From: JAVBQG01 sp031549185
GTDB taxonomy: Bacteria; Synergistota; Synergistia; Synergistales; Synergistaceae
DNA: 47,026 nucleotides
Direction: 5' to 3'
Assembly (NCBI GenBank): GCA_031549185.1
Contig: JAVBQG010000019.1
Span: 1 to 47,026, forward strand
The stretch's first letter is position 1; every line of letters starts with the position of its first letter. Under the pieces are notes generated by a model. The model saw nothing but the letters and a program-made list of their open reading frames with translations, ran no database searches and was not told the origin of the DNA. Below are positions 22,871 through 30,375 of this stretch, piece by piece. The position numbers and the translations under genes are program-made.

Positions 22871-24117
22871 GCTTCCACCCTCACCTCCAGCGACGCGCAC
22901 CCGCCCAGCTCCGAGTCCTCCAGCCCGACCCGGATCATCTCGGCGGGGTGCAGCCTCGCGTGCCGTTCGCTCTTCACGACGCGCCCGTCCGCAACGACCT
23001 CGACCGTCCCGTCCCGCGATGGACTCGCCACCCGGAAGGCGAGCGAGACGCGCCCGCCGCCCGCGATTCTCTGCGGCGTCACGTAGCGGACGCCGCGCCC
23101 CGGCGAGACCGGGATCGGATTTCCCTTCATAGCCCCAGTCTTTTTCCGCAGCAGATAGCCGGCGGCACTCGCCCCGGCGCGCGCTGCCTCCTCGGAGACC
23201 CAGTCGACCAGGTCGTGGACGTGCAGCGCGTTTCCGCAGGAGAAGATTCCCTCGGCACTCGTCATGCAGGACTCGTCGACGACCGGCCCGCCCGTGACCG
23301 GGTGGATCTCGACGCCCGCCTCCCGCGCCAGCTCGTTCTCGGGGATCAGGCCCACCGACAGCAGCAGCGTGTCGCAGGGCACGAAACGCTCCGTCCCCGC
23401 GACGGGGTTGCGGTCGCAGTCGACCTCGGCCACTCGTACGCCCTCCACCCGGCGCATCCCGACGATCTCGACCACCGTCGTGCTCAGGTGGAGCGGAATC
23501 CCGTAGTCGACTAGGCACTGCTGGATGTTCCGCGGCAGGCCGCTCGAATAGGGGAGGACCTCGAAGACGCCCTCGACCCTGGCCCCCTCCAGCGTCATCC
23601 GCCGCGCCATGATGAGGCCGATATCGCCCGACCCGAGGATGACGACCCTGTTGCCCGGCATGATGTTCTCCATGTTGACGAAGCACTGCGCCGTTCCGGC
23701 CGTGTAGACGCCGGACGGTCTCGTGCCCGGTATCGAGAGCGCGCCGCGCGCTCTCTCGCGGCAACCCATGGCCAGCACCACGGCTCCCGCCTCGACCTCG
23801 CGCAGTTCGCCGGCGGAGGAGAACAAGAGCCGCCTCTCGGCGCTGAGACCCAGGACCATCGTGTTGCAGGCGACCGGTATCTCCAGTTCGCGCAGCCGCG
23901 CTACGTAGCGCGCCGCGTACTCGGGTCCCGAAAGCGCCTCCTGGAAACGGTGCAGCCCGAAGCCGTCGTGAATACACTGGCCCAAGATGCCGCCCAGCGC
24001 CCGGTCGCGTTCGACCACCAGCAGATCGCGACAGCCCGCCTCTCGCGCGGCAATCGCCGCCGCGAGCCCCGCCGGACCTCCGCCGATTACGACCAGATCC
24101 CTCTTCTCCTTCTTCAT
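22867..24117 (-). CDS. NAD(P)/FAD-dependent oxidoreductase
   Basis: A 416-residue flavoprotein with the N-terminal dinucleotide fold DLVVIGGGPAGLAAAIAARE, an LGGILGQCIHDGFGLHRF segment, a second GxGxxG fold (NRVVILGSGDIGLIMARRM) and a C-terminal FAD-binding segment AEGIFSCGNALHVHDLVDWV. Its order between a GlpA-like protein and a DUF1667 protein is that of a three-part FAD dehydrogenase complex. The true start is ATG 24117, where ATGA overlaps the upstream stop; a longer reading frame to 24342 only overlaps the neighbour. It probably passes electrons from the substrate-oxidising subunit to an acceptor. Confidence 0.88.
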   Translation of the reverse strand: MKKEKRDLVVIGGGPAGLAAAIAAREAGCRDLLVVERDRALGGILGQCIHDGFGLHRFQEALSGPEYAARYVARLRELEIPVACNTMVLGLSAERRLLFSSAGELREVEAGAVVLAMGCRERARGALSIPGTRPSGVYTAGTAQCFVNMENIMPGNRVVILGSGDIGLIMARRMTLEGARVEGVFEVLPYSSGLPRNIQQCLVDYGIPLHLSTTVVEIVGMRRVEGVRVAEVDCDRNPVAGTERFVPCDTLLLSVGLIPENELAREAGVEIHPVTGGPVVDESCMTSAEGIFSCGNALHVHDLVDWVSEEAARAGASAAGYLLRKKTGAMKGNPIPVSPGRGVRYVTPQRIAGGGRVSLAFRVASPSRDGTVEVVADGRVVKSERHARLHPAEMIRVGLEDSELGGCASLEVRVEA

Positions 24118-25616
24118 CGCACGGCCCCCGTAAACAGATGCGAACGCGGACCACGCAGGAGATAGTCGTCCGGCCGGTATCCGTATTCGTCCCGCAGCAT
24201 CCGCACGAGGCGCGGAACGCAGAACCCGCCCTGGCAGCGGCCCATCATGACCCGCGCCCGGTATTTGAGACCGAGCAGCGAGCGGGCCCCGAGGCGATTC
24301 TCGATCGCGTCGCGGACCTCCTTCTTCGTGATCTGCTCGCAACGGCAGACGATCTCCCCGTACTCCGGGTTCTCGGAGGCCAGATCGGCCCGAATCTCCG
24401 TCGGAAGGTCGCAGAAGTGCCCGGCAAAGCCCTCTCGGCTCGCGACGAAGGTTCTCTTCTGCGTCAGCGGAATGTGCTCGGCGACCATGTCACGCACCTT
24501 CTCCGCGATGGCGGGCGAGCTGGTCAGCCCCGGGCTCTCGATGCCGAGGAGCTGGATGAAGCCAGGCACCCCGGCCGCCTCCTCGATCAGGAAATCCGTG
24601 TTCCCTCCCACCTCGGGGGGGGCGAGCTTGGGCCGGTTGCCCGCGAAGTTGCGAATGAAGTCGGAGGTGCGAAGGTCCGGCAGAAAACGGGCCCCCTCCC
24701 TCTTCAGGTCGGCCATAACGGGCGCCGTCGCCCGGTAGTTCTCGCGGTCCTCACCCGGTATGTAGGTGGCGCTGGGACCGATCAATATGTTGCCGTCCGT
24801 CGTCGGCGTCAGGTGGATGCCGAGGCCGGGATCGTTCGGCCCCGGCACCGGGTAGATCAGCGTCTTGAGCGAGCCGTCGAGCCGCCTGTCCAGCACGTAG
24901 TACTCGCCCCGGCAGGCCCAGACGGTCGGCACACTGGCGCCGAGCATCCGGCTGACCTTATCGGCAAAGAGCCCTGCGGCGTTGACCGCCACGCGCGCGC
25001 GAAAGTGTCTTCCGCCCTTGATGGAGAGCTCGAAAAATGCAAGCTCGCCTTCGAGCGTGCCCACGTTCTTTTTCAAACCGGCGACCTCGCAGCCGAGATG
25101 GAAGTCGACCCCGTTCTCCCGCGCGTTCTCCGCCAAGGCGATCGTGAGGCCGTAGGGGGAGACGATCGCGCTGGTCGGCGTCCAGAGGGCGAGGATCCCC
25201 GCAATGCCGGGCTGGATCCTCCGCATGGCCTCGCTATCCATCAACTCCATGCCCTGCACGCCGTTCGCCTCGCCCTGCTCGCGCTGCGCATGCAGGCCGG
25301 GCATGTCCTCCGCGGTCAGCGCCACCGTGAGCTTGCCGATTCGCTTGATGGGAACCTTCAACTCCGCGCAGAGCCGGTCCATCATCGCGTTGCCCTTGAC
25401 GTTCAGGATGGCCCGGCCGGTACCGGGTTTGTAGTTGATGCCGGAGTGCAGGACGCCGCTGTTCCGGCAGCTCGTACCGAACGCCACGTCGCACTCCTTT
25501 TCGAACACCCCGACGCGCAGGTCGAAACGCGACAGCTCCCTCGCGATCGCGCAACCGACTACGCCGGCCCCGATGATCGCCACATCGTAATCCAAACGCA
25601 GGATGAACCCCTCCAT
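24114..25616 (-). CDS. GlpA/LhgO-like FAD-dependent 2-hydroxyacid or glycerol-3-phosphate dehydrogenase with BFD-like [2Fe-2S] domain
   Basis: A 500-residue protein. The N-terminal DAO-type FAD fold has YDVAIIGAGVVGCAIARELS. Next is RNSGVLHSGINYKPGTGRA, the motif shared by L-2-hydroxyglutarate oxidases and clostridial-type GlpA. The C-terminal BFD-like domain has CRCEQITKKEVRDA and RCQGGFC, four Cys for a [2Fe-2S] centre. The annotated ATG 25616 lacks a ribosome-binding site. TTG 25595, followed by DYDVAIIG, lies 12 bases after GGAGGGG and could be the start. No glpK or glpF is near, so the glycerol-3-phosphate reading is weaker than usual. The substrate may be a 2-hydroxyacid such as 2-hydroxyglutarate, given the adjacent suc/kor/larA genes. 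Confidence 0.85.
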   Translation of the reverse strand: MEGFILRLDYDVAIIGAGVVGCAIARELSRFDLRVGVFEKECDVAFGTSCRNSGVLHSGINYKPGTGRAILNVKGNAMMDRLCAELKVPIKRIGKLTVALTAEDMPGLHAQREQGEANGVQGMELMDSEAMRRIQPGIAGILALWTPTSAIVSPYGLTIALAENARENGVDFHLGCEVAGLKKNVGTLEGELAFFELSIKGGRHFRARVAVNAAGLFADKVSRMLGASVPTVWACRGEYYVLDRRLDGSLKTLIYPVPGPNDPGLGIHLTPTTDGNILIGPSATYIPGEDRENYRATAPVMADLKREGARFLPDLRTSDFIRNFAGNRPKLAPPEVGGNTDFLIEEAAGVPGFIQLLGIESPGLTSSPAIAEKVRDMVAEHIPLTQKRTFVASREGFAGHFCDLPTEIRADLASENPEYGEIVCRCEQITKKEVRDAIENRLGARSLLGLKYRARVMMGRCQGGFCVPRLVRMLRDEYGYRPDDYLLRGPRSHLFTGAVR

Positions 25617-25840
25617 TTGATCTATCTTGGTAGACCTATTTGATGCAAATATCTTACCATGCTAAAATAATGGCGTCAAATTGTTTCTTTTTTTCTTTTG
25701 CCCTCTCGATCGCAGTCACGCCAAATCGTCGTGGAATTCGCCGCACTTTTTGCCGATATTTCCTACATTTCCCCAATTTACTTACGCAAATTGCCGTCCT
25801 AGAATTTACCGGTAGAGACAAACGAGAGGAGGTCTACGGC

Positions 25841-26266
25841 ATGTACGATCTGAGAGAACTCGTTTCCGTTGGGCGCAGCGCAAAGGTAAGCCGGGTGATC
25901 ATGGAGTCGGATACGGCGACCAACTACTCCAAGGAGCTGCACGATTTGATGGCGACCCCGGCCGTGATCAGGCTCGCGATGCAGGCTTCCGCGGAGGCCA
26001 TCGACGAGTTTCTGCCGGAGGGCTACATCAGCATCGGCAGGCAGCTCGAGTTCGAGCACACCGCCTCGACGTTCCTCGGCGTCAAGGTCACGGTCGAGGC
26101 CACGGTCATCGAGGTGCAACCCCTCTACATCGTCTTCGACATCAGGGCGACCGACGAACTGGGCGAGATCGGTTTCGGCAGGCACAGGAGGAGCATCGCC
26201 AACATCGAGTCGCTGCTCCGGCGCGCGAAAGCACGCAAGGAGCAGATGCTCAACAGCAGGGCATAG
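25841..26266 (+). CDS. Hotdog-fold thioesterase, fluoroacetyl-CoA thioesterase (FlK)-like
   Basis: A 141-residue single hotdog domain. It starts at ATG 25841 with GAGAGGAGG 7-8 bases upstream. The FlK-family pattern ATPA(V/L) with the Thr, IGRQLEFEH with the His, and FGRHRR near the end are present. At the position where FlK has its catalytic Glu (eight residues after the Thr), this protein has Met followed by Gln. Such proteins hydrolyse small acyl-CoAs or serve as housekeeping thioesterases of anaerobes. It is divergent from the GlpA-like gene across a 224-bp AT-rich gap (25617-25840) in which I see no other gene. Confidence 0.82.
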   Translation: MYDLRELVSVGRSAKVSRVIMESDTATNYSKELHDLMATPAVIRLAMQASAEAIDEFLPEGYISIGRQLEFEHTASTFLGVKVTVEATVIEVQPLYIVFDIRATDELGEIGFGRHRRSIANIESLLRRAKARKEQMLNSRA

Positions 26267-26279
26267 GGCCGAACATACG

Positions 26280-26328
26280 AAAGGCCCGCGGGGCAGCGAA
26301 ACGCCTCGCGGGCCTTTGTTATTTTTAG
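26280..26328 (+). terminator. Rho-independent terminator after the thioesterase
   Basis: AAAGGCCCGCG (26280-26290) pairs with CGCGGGCCTTT (26307-26317), an 11-bp stem. It is followed by TTATTTTT-type sequence up to 26326. It begins 13 bases after the stop codon. Confidence 0.85.
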
Positions 26329-26380
26329 TTGACGCACGAATTTTTCGGCTAATATATAATCAAACGAAATAATAGCCGAA
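26329..26380 (+). promoter_or_regulatory. Promoter with flanking inverted repeat upstream of the DUF4143 ATPase
   Basis: TTGACG at 26329-26334 and TATATA/TATAAT at 26353-26360 form a promoter with a spacer of 18-20 bp. The arms TTCGGCTA (26344-26351) and TAGCCGAA (26373-26380) are perfect inverted repeats bracketing the -10 box and the likely start site. The gene starts 7 bases later. This looks like an operator or a 5' hairpin. Confidence 0.55.
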
Positions 26381-26387
26381 AGATGCG

Positions 26388-27605
26388 ATGCACTATATTC
26401 CGCGCGATATGGGAAATACCTTTCTTGCGTTGAGCAAGCAGTACCCGGCGCTCCTCGCCACCGGGCCGCGGCAGGTCGGTAAGACGACGATGCTGCGGAA
26501 CCTGATGCAGGGCAGCGATCGAAAATATGTGTCGCTCGACGACCTGAACGACCGGATGCTGGCGAAAAGCGACCCGGCGATGTTCTTTCAGTTGTACAAA
26601 CCGCCCGTCCTCGTGGACGAGGTGCAGTACGCCCCGGAGCTCTTCCCGTACGTCAAGATCATCGCGGATCGGGAGGGGCGTCCCGGCGATTTCTGGCTGA
26701 CGGGCTCGCAGATATTCAAGCTGATGCGCGGCGTGCGGGAGTCGCTGGCCGGGCGGGTCGCGCTGCTGTCTCTATCATCGCTTTCGCAGAACGAGATTAT
26801 CGGCAGGGGCGCGAACACTCCTTTCACGACCGACTTTCTGGCACTCTTGGAGAGACAGGAGAGGACGCCGGAACCGGCGGGCGTCGTCGAGATCTTCCAG
26901 CGCATCCACAGGGCGGAATGCCCTCCCTCGTGAGCGGCCAGTACCGGGACGCGAGCATATTCTACTCCGGCTATCTCGGCACATACCTGGAGCGCGACGT
27001 GCACGAACTGTCGAGCGAGATCGACTCGATCAAATTCATGCGTTTCGTCACCTCCGTCGCGTGCCGATGCGCACAGATGCTCAACGTCGCGGATATCGCG
27101 CGGGACGCCGATATCAACCAGGTTACGGCGAAGAACTGGCTTAACATCCTGGAGACGCTCGGCATTACTTTCTATACTTTATCCGTACTCGAACAATCTG
27201 CTGAAGCGCACCGTAAAGACGCCCAAGCTCTATTTCTTCGACTGCGGCCTCGTGGCCTACCTGACCAAATGGAGCAGCCCCGAGACGCTCGAGAGCGGCG
27301 CGATCCTCGAAAACTACGTGGTGGGCGAGATCATCAAGAGCTACGGCAACGCGGGCAGAGATCCGTTTGCCTGCTACTACCGCGACAAGGACATGAAGGA
27401 GATCGACCTGATCCTCGAATCGGACGGAGCGCTCTCGCCGGTCGAGATCAAGAAAACGGCGTCTCCGGGCAAAGACGCCGTGAGGGCATTTAAAACGCTG
27501 GACCATTCGGGAATGAAGCGGGGCAAAGGAGCCGTGCTCTGTATGGCCGAAAAACTCTCGGCCCTCGACGGCGAAAACTACATCGTGCCGGTGGGGCTGC
27601 TGTAA
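26388..27605 (+). pseudogene. DUF4143-type AAA+ ATPase, broken by two compensating frameshifts
   Basis: Three consecutive frames add up to one ATPase of about 405 residues. Part one (26388 to about 26913) has the Walker A GPRQVGKTT, Walker B VLVDEVQYA and FWLTGSQ. Part two (about 26914-27175) has MPSLVSGQY, FYSGYLGTYLERDV and the NVADIARDADIN helix-turn-helix. Part three (about 27178-27605) has SNNLLKRTVKTPKLYFFDCG, the EIDLI motif and VEIKK, the DUF4143 and nuclease-like end. A one-base loss near 26913 (AGGGCGG where AGGGGCGG would keep frame) and a one-base gain near 27170-27180 restore the original frame. It is either inactive or a sequencing error. The function of this family is unknown; toxin-antitoxin-like or regulatory roles have been suggested. 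Confidence 0.85.
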
Positions 27606-27629
27606 TGAGATAAGGAGAGTGATGCGATC

Positions 27630-27713
27630 GTGTTTAAAAAGGCCCCTTCGACGAAGCGGAAAGTATTCCTCCTGTTCGTGTTTCTAGCCGTTTACCCGGT
27701 CGCGGGCTTTTAA
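27630..27713 (+). CDS. Possible 27-residue membrane peptide or gene remnant
   Basis: GTG 27630 begins FKKAPSTKRKVFLLFVFLAV and ends at a TAA at 27711-27713. It has a basic N-terminus and a hydrophobic stretch, like the start of a membrane protein or a leader. AAGGAG at 27612-27617 is 12 bases upstream, further than ideal. Nothing homologous is recognised; it may be a truncated gene start. Confidence 0.25.
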   Translation: MFKKAPSTKRKVFLLFVFLAVYPVAGF

Positions 27714-27851
27714 GGATCGTCGCGAGCATGTATAATTCCCTCTCCGTGAGGGCTTTTGGGACATATTTGACATGCTTCCCTCTGCCCGGTGTGTCTTAGG
27801 TCGAAATTTTCGGCCTTAAAACACTCCACTCTTCCGAATTCAAAACAATCC
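27714..27851. other. Gap between convergent genes: weak hairpins only
   Basis: This stretch separates the ATPase remnant from the convergent racemase. It has a small hairpin (CCCTC 27738-27742, GAGGG 27748-27752, then CTTTT) and an imperfect inverted repeat at 27796-27818 (TTAGGTCGAAA against TTTCGGCCTTA), either of which may serve as a terminator. No gene is seen. Confidence 0.35.
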
Positions 27852-28913
27852 TCACGCCCCCGTGTGCAGGGCGGTCGTCTGTTCGGAGTTGGCGGCGATG
27901 CCGACGGCGGCGAGGCGGTCGGGTCTTGCGTGTTCGCCGTAGATCTCCACGACGTCGCCGACTTCTACGGCGGCGCCCGCCTCGATGTAAGTGTGGCTCA
28001 TCGAGATGTTGCCCGCGATCGGGTACGGGTGGCCGTTGATGTAGACGGGCAGGATCTTGCGCACGCGCAGCAGGCCGTCGCCGTAACCGATGGGGAGCAC
28101 GCCGATGCGCATGTCGTGGTGGGCGACGAATGAGGTGCCGTAGCCGAGGTGTTCGCCCGCGGCAATCTCGTGCACATCCACCACCCGCGTGTGGACGAAG
28201 AGCGACGGGCGCAGCCACTCCTGCGGGGACGCGGGCGGGGCGACGTAGCCGTAGAGCAGGATCCCCGGGCGCACGAAGTTGCAGAAGCCGAGCCTCCGGT
28301 CGCGCCGCAGCAGCGTCGCGGTGTTCTCGGCGTGCACGTACCCGAAATCGTGCGCCTCTCTCAGCTCCTCGTAGATCGAGGCAAACGCGTCGATCTGCCG
28401 GTCGTGCCCGGCCGCGTCCTCCTCCTCCGCGAGGGGAAAGTGCGTGTGCAGGCCGGTCAACTTGAGGCCGTTCTCCGCGCAGACGGCGAGCGCCCACCGT
28501 GCCCCCTCCGCCCCCCGGATGCCGTAGCGGTTCATCCCCACGTTGACCTTCATGTGTAACTCGATCGCCCAGAGGTTCTCCTTGTGCGTCTCGAGCCACT
28601 CCGCGCCCGTCACCGACAGGGCGATGCCGAGATCGCGGGCGACTTCGATCTCGCCCGCCGTGGCCGGGTTGAGCTGCAGCACATAAGCTTCCGGGTGAGC
28701 CCTTTTGATCTCCACTGCTTCCTCCGACGTGGTTACGGCGAAGTGTCCCACGCCGCGCTGCGCCAAGGTGGAGACGACTTTTTTCAGCCCGAAGTTGTAG
28801 GCGTTGTTCTTGACGACCGCAAAGATCCGTTTGCCGGTGCGGTCCATGATCGCGGAGGCGTTCTCCGCGATGGCCTCATAGTTGATCGTTACTTGGCTCG
28901 TCCGCAGCGTCAT
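27852..28913 (-). CDS. alr: Alanine racemase-family PLP racemase with atypical motifs
   Basis: A 353-residue fold-type III PLP enzyme. The cofactor Lys lies in FAVVKNNAYNFG, where most alanine racemases have VKANAYGHG. KVNVGMNRYGI, HTHFPLAEEED, NFVRPGILLYGY and the catalytic Tyr region HLGYGTSFVA follow the Alr order. The C-terminal substrate loop reads GNISMSHTY instead of the usual GRxxMDQ, so Asp-Gln is replaced by Ser-His. It lies 3 bases after a diaminopimelate decarboxylase-type gene and must be co-transcribed with it. It may be ordinary alanine racemase for peptidoglycan or a racemase of another amino acid. The symbol reflects the family, not proven specificity. Confidence 0.8.
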   Translation of the reverse strand: MTLRTSQVTINYEAIAENASAIMDRTGKRIFAVVKNNAYNFGLKKVVSTLAQRGVGHFAVTTSEEAVEIKRAHPEAYVLQLNPATAGEIEVARDLGIALSVTGAEWLETHKENLWAIELHMKVNVGMNRYGIRGAEGARWALAVCAENGLKLTGLHTHFPLAEEEDAAGHDRQIDAFASIYEELREAHDFGYVHAENTATLLRRDRRLGFCNFVRPGILLYGYVAPPASPQEWLRPSLFVHTRVVDVHEIAAGEHLGYGTSFVAHHDMRIGVLPIGYGDGLLRVRKILPVYINGHPYPIAGNISMSHTYIEAGAAVEVGDVVEIYGEHARPDRLAAVGIAANSEQTTALHTGA

Positions 28914-28916
28914 GAC

Positions 28917-30176
28917 CTAGACATCCCTTTCGTAGAGCTCTTCGTACGTCTGCCGGCGCACCGAGACGCGCGGCACTCCGTTCCGGACCGCGACCACGGC
29001 CGGGACCGGGACTTTGTTGTAGTTGCTGGCCATCGAATAGCAGTAGGCGCCGGTGCTCTTCACCGCCAGGATATCCCCGGGCGCGAGCGGCGGGACCCGC
29101 AGGTCCCGGATCAGAATGTCGCTGCTCTCGCAGCAGCGCCCCGCGATGGTCACGACCTCCGTCGCCTCCTCGTCGCACCGGTTCGCCACGACCGCGTCGT
29201 ACGCGGCCTGGTAGAGCGCCGGCCGCGGGTTGTCCGGCAGACCGCCGTCGACGCCAACGTAGGTGCGGATGCCGGGGATCTCCTTGATGCTGCCGACGGT
29301 GTAGAGCGTGACGCCCGCCTCGCAGACGATCCAGCGGCCCGGCTCGATCGCCAGGTCCGGCCGGTGCAGGCCGTGCTCCGCGCAGAACGCCTCGATCCGT
29401 TCGACCATCGGGTCGACGAAATATCCGATCGGGCGCACGTCGTCGTCTTTCGTATAGCGCACGCCGAAACCGCCGCCTAGGTCGAACTCCCTGGTCGTGA
29501 AACCGATTCTTTCGCGCACGTCGCGGATGACGCCGAGCAGGATGTCGACGGCCATCAGGTGAGAGGCGTTCTTCAGAAGCTGCGAGCCAACGTGGAAGTG
29601 AAAGCCGACGAGCTCCGTATTTTTCAGGCCCAGACAGCGCGCCACGGCCTCCGGAACCTGCGGGAGCGGCACGCCGAACTTCGAGTCGGCCATGGCGGTC
29701 GAGATGTACGCGTGCGTATGGCTGTCCACGCCCGGCGTGACGCGGATCAGAATGTGGGGCCTCGCGCAGCGCTCGCCCGCCAGGCGGTCGATCAGCTCGA
29801 TCTCGCCCAGGCTGTCGCAGACGAAACGCCCGACGCCGTAGTCGAGCCCCATCGCGATCTCGGCCGGCGTCTTGTTGTTGCCGTGGAACACGATCCTTTC
29901 CGGCGGGAAATCGAGCGCCATCGCGCCGTGGAGTTCGCCGCCGGAGACGACGTCGAGCCCCATGTCCTGCTCCTTGGCGATGCGGATCATGTCCTTGGTG
30001 AGGAACGCCTTCGAGGCGTAGTGCGTATGCGCGCGCTCGTACTTTTCGTCGAAAGCGGCCTTGACCTCGCGGATGCGCGCGAGGACGTCATCCTCCGAGA
30101 CGACGTAGAGCGGCGTGCCGAATTCGCGCGCCAACGCGACGGTATCGCAGCCCCCGAAGTGATAGTGTTCAGCCAT
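28917..30176 (-). CDS. lysA: Diaminopimelate decarboxylase
   Basis: A 419-residue fold-type III PLP decarboxylase, last step of lysine biosynthesis. Visible motifs: YASKAFLTK (PLP Lys), LDVVSGGEL, HFHVGSQ, LGGGFG, IEPGRWIV, the VDGGLPDNPRPALY stretch, the cross-subunit Cys region GRCCESSD, and AYCYSMASNYN. These match LysA closely, and the CESxD motif favours diaminopimelate over ornithine or arginine. GGAGG precedes the ATG. It is first in a two-gene operon with the racemase and divergent from cyclase copy 2. Confidence 0.92.
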   Translation of the reverse strand: MAEHYHFGGCDTVALAREFGTPLYVVSEDDVLARIREVKAAFDEKYERAHTHYASKAFLTKDMIRIAKEQDMGLDVVSGGELHGAMALDFPPERIVFHGNNKTPAEIAMGLDYGVGRFVCDSLGEIELIDRLAGERCARPHILIRVTPGVDSHTHAYISTAMADSKFGVPLPQVPEAVARCLGLKNTELVGFHFHVGSQLLKNASHLMAVDILLGVIRDVRERIGFTTREFDLGGGFGVRYTKDDDVRPIGYFVDPMVERIEAFCAEHGLHRPDLAIEPGRWIVCEAGVTLYTVGSIKEIPGIRTYVGVDGGLPDNPRPALYQAAYDAVVANRCDEEATEVVTIAGRCCESSDILIRDLRVPPLAPGDILAVKSTGAYCYSMASNYNKVPVPAVVAVRNGVPRVSVRRQTYEELYERDV

Positions 30177-30295
30177 GAAATTCAGTCCTCCCGCAGCTTA
30201 TCGCGTTTCACTCTTTCAAACGCAGTATACGGTGAGGAAGGGGGGGAAGGCAAGAGCCTGCGGGCGGTGAATCGCGTTTTCCTGGCCCCGGATAC

Positions 30296-30324
30296 TTGCA
30301 ATCCGATTTGGTTGCGCGTATATT
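30296..30324 (+). promoter_or_regulatory. Promoter of the second cyclase operon
   Basis: TTGCAA (30296-30301), a 17-bp spacer and TATATT (30319-30324) lie 52 bp before the ATG at 30376. The 199-bp gap to the divergent lysA gene contains no other gene. Confidence 0.55.
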
Positions 30325-30375
30325 GTGAAATACTCGCAAAGCACCGAGATACAAAAAACGAAAGGGGTCATTGTA

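Noticed and set aside
22469..24154. 561-codon minus-strand frame covering the DUF1667 gene
   Set aside because: Only the last 133 codons are real; the upstream part is a wrong-frame reading of the FAD oxidoreductase gene.
24114..25616. Straight assignment of the three FAD genes as glycerol-3-phosphate dehydrogenase GlpABC
   Set aside because: No glycerol kinase or facilitator gene is nearby and the third gene is a DUF1667 protein, not a GlpC-type iron-sulfur subunit, so a firm glp assignment is not justified.
24138..25643. Plus-strand open frame of about 500 codons
   Set aside because: It is a shadow of the GlpA-like gene on the other strand.
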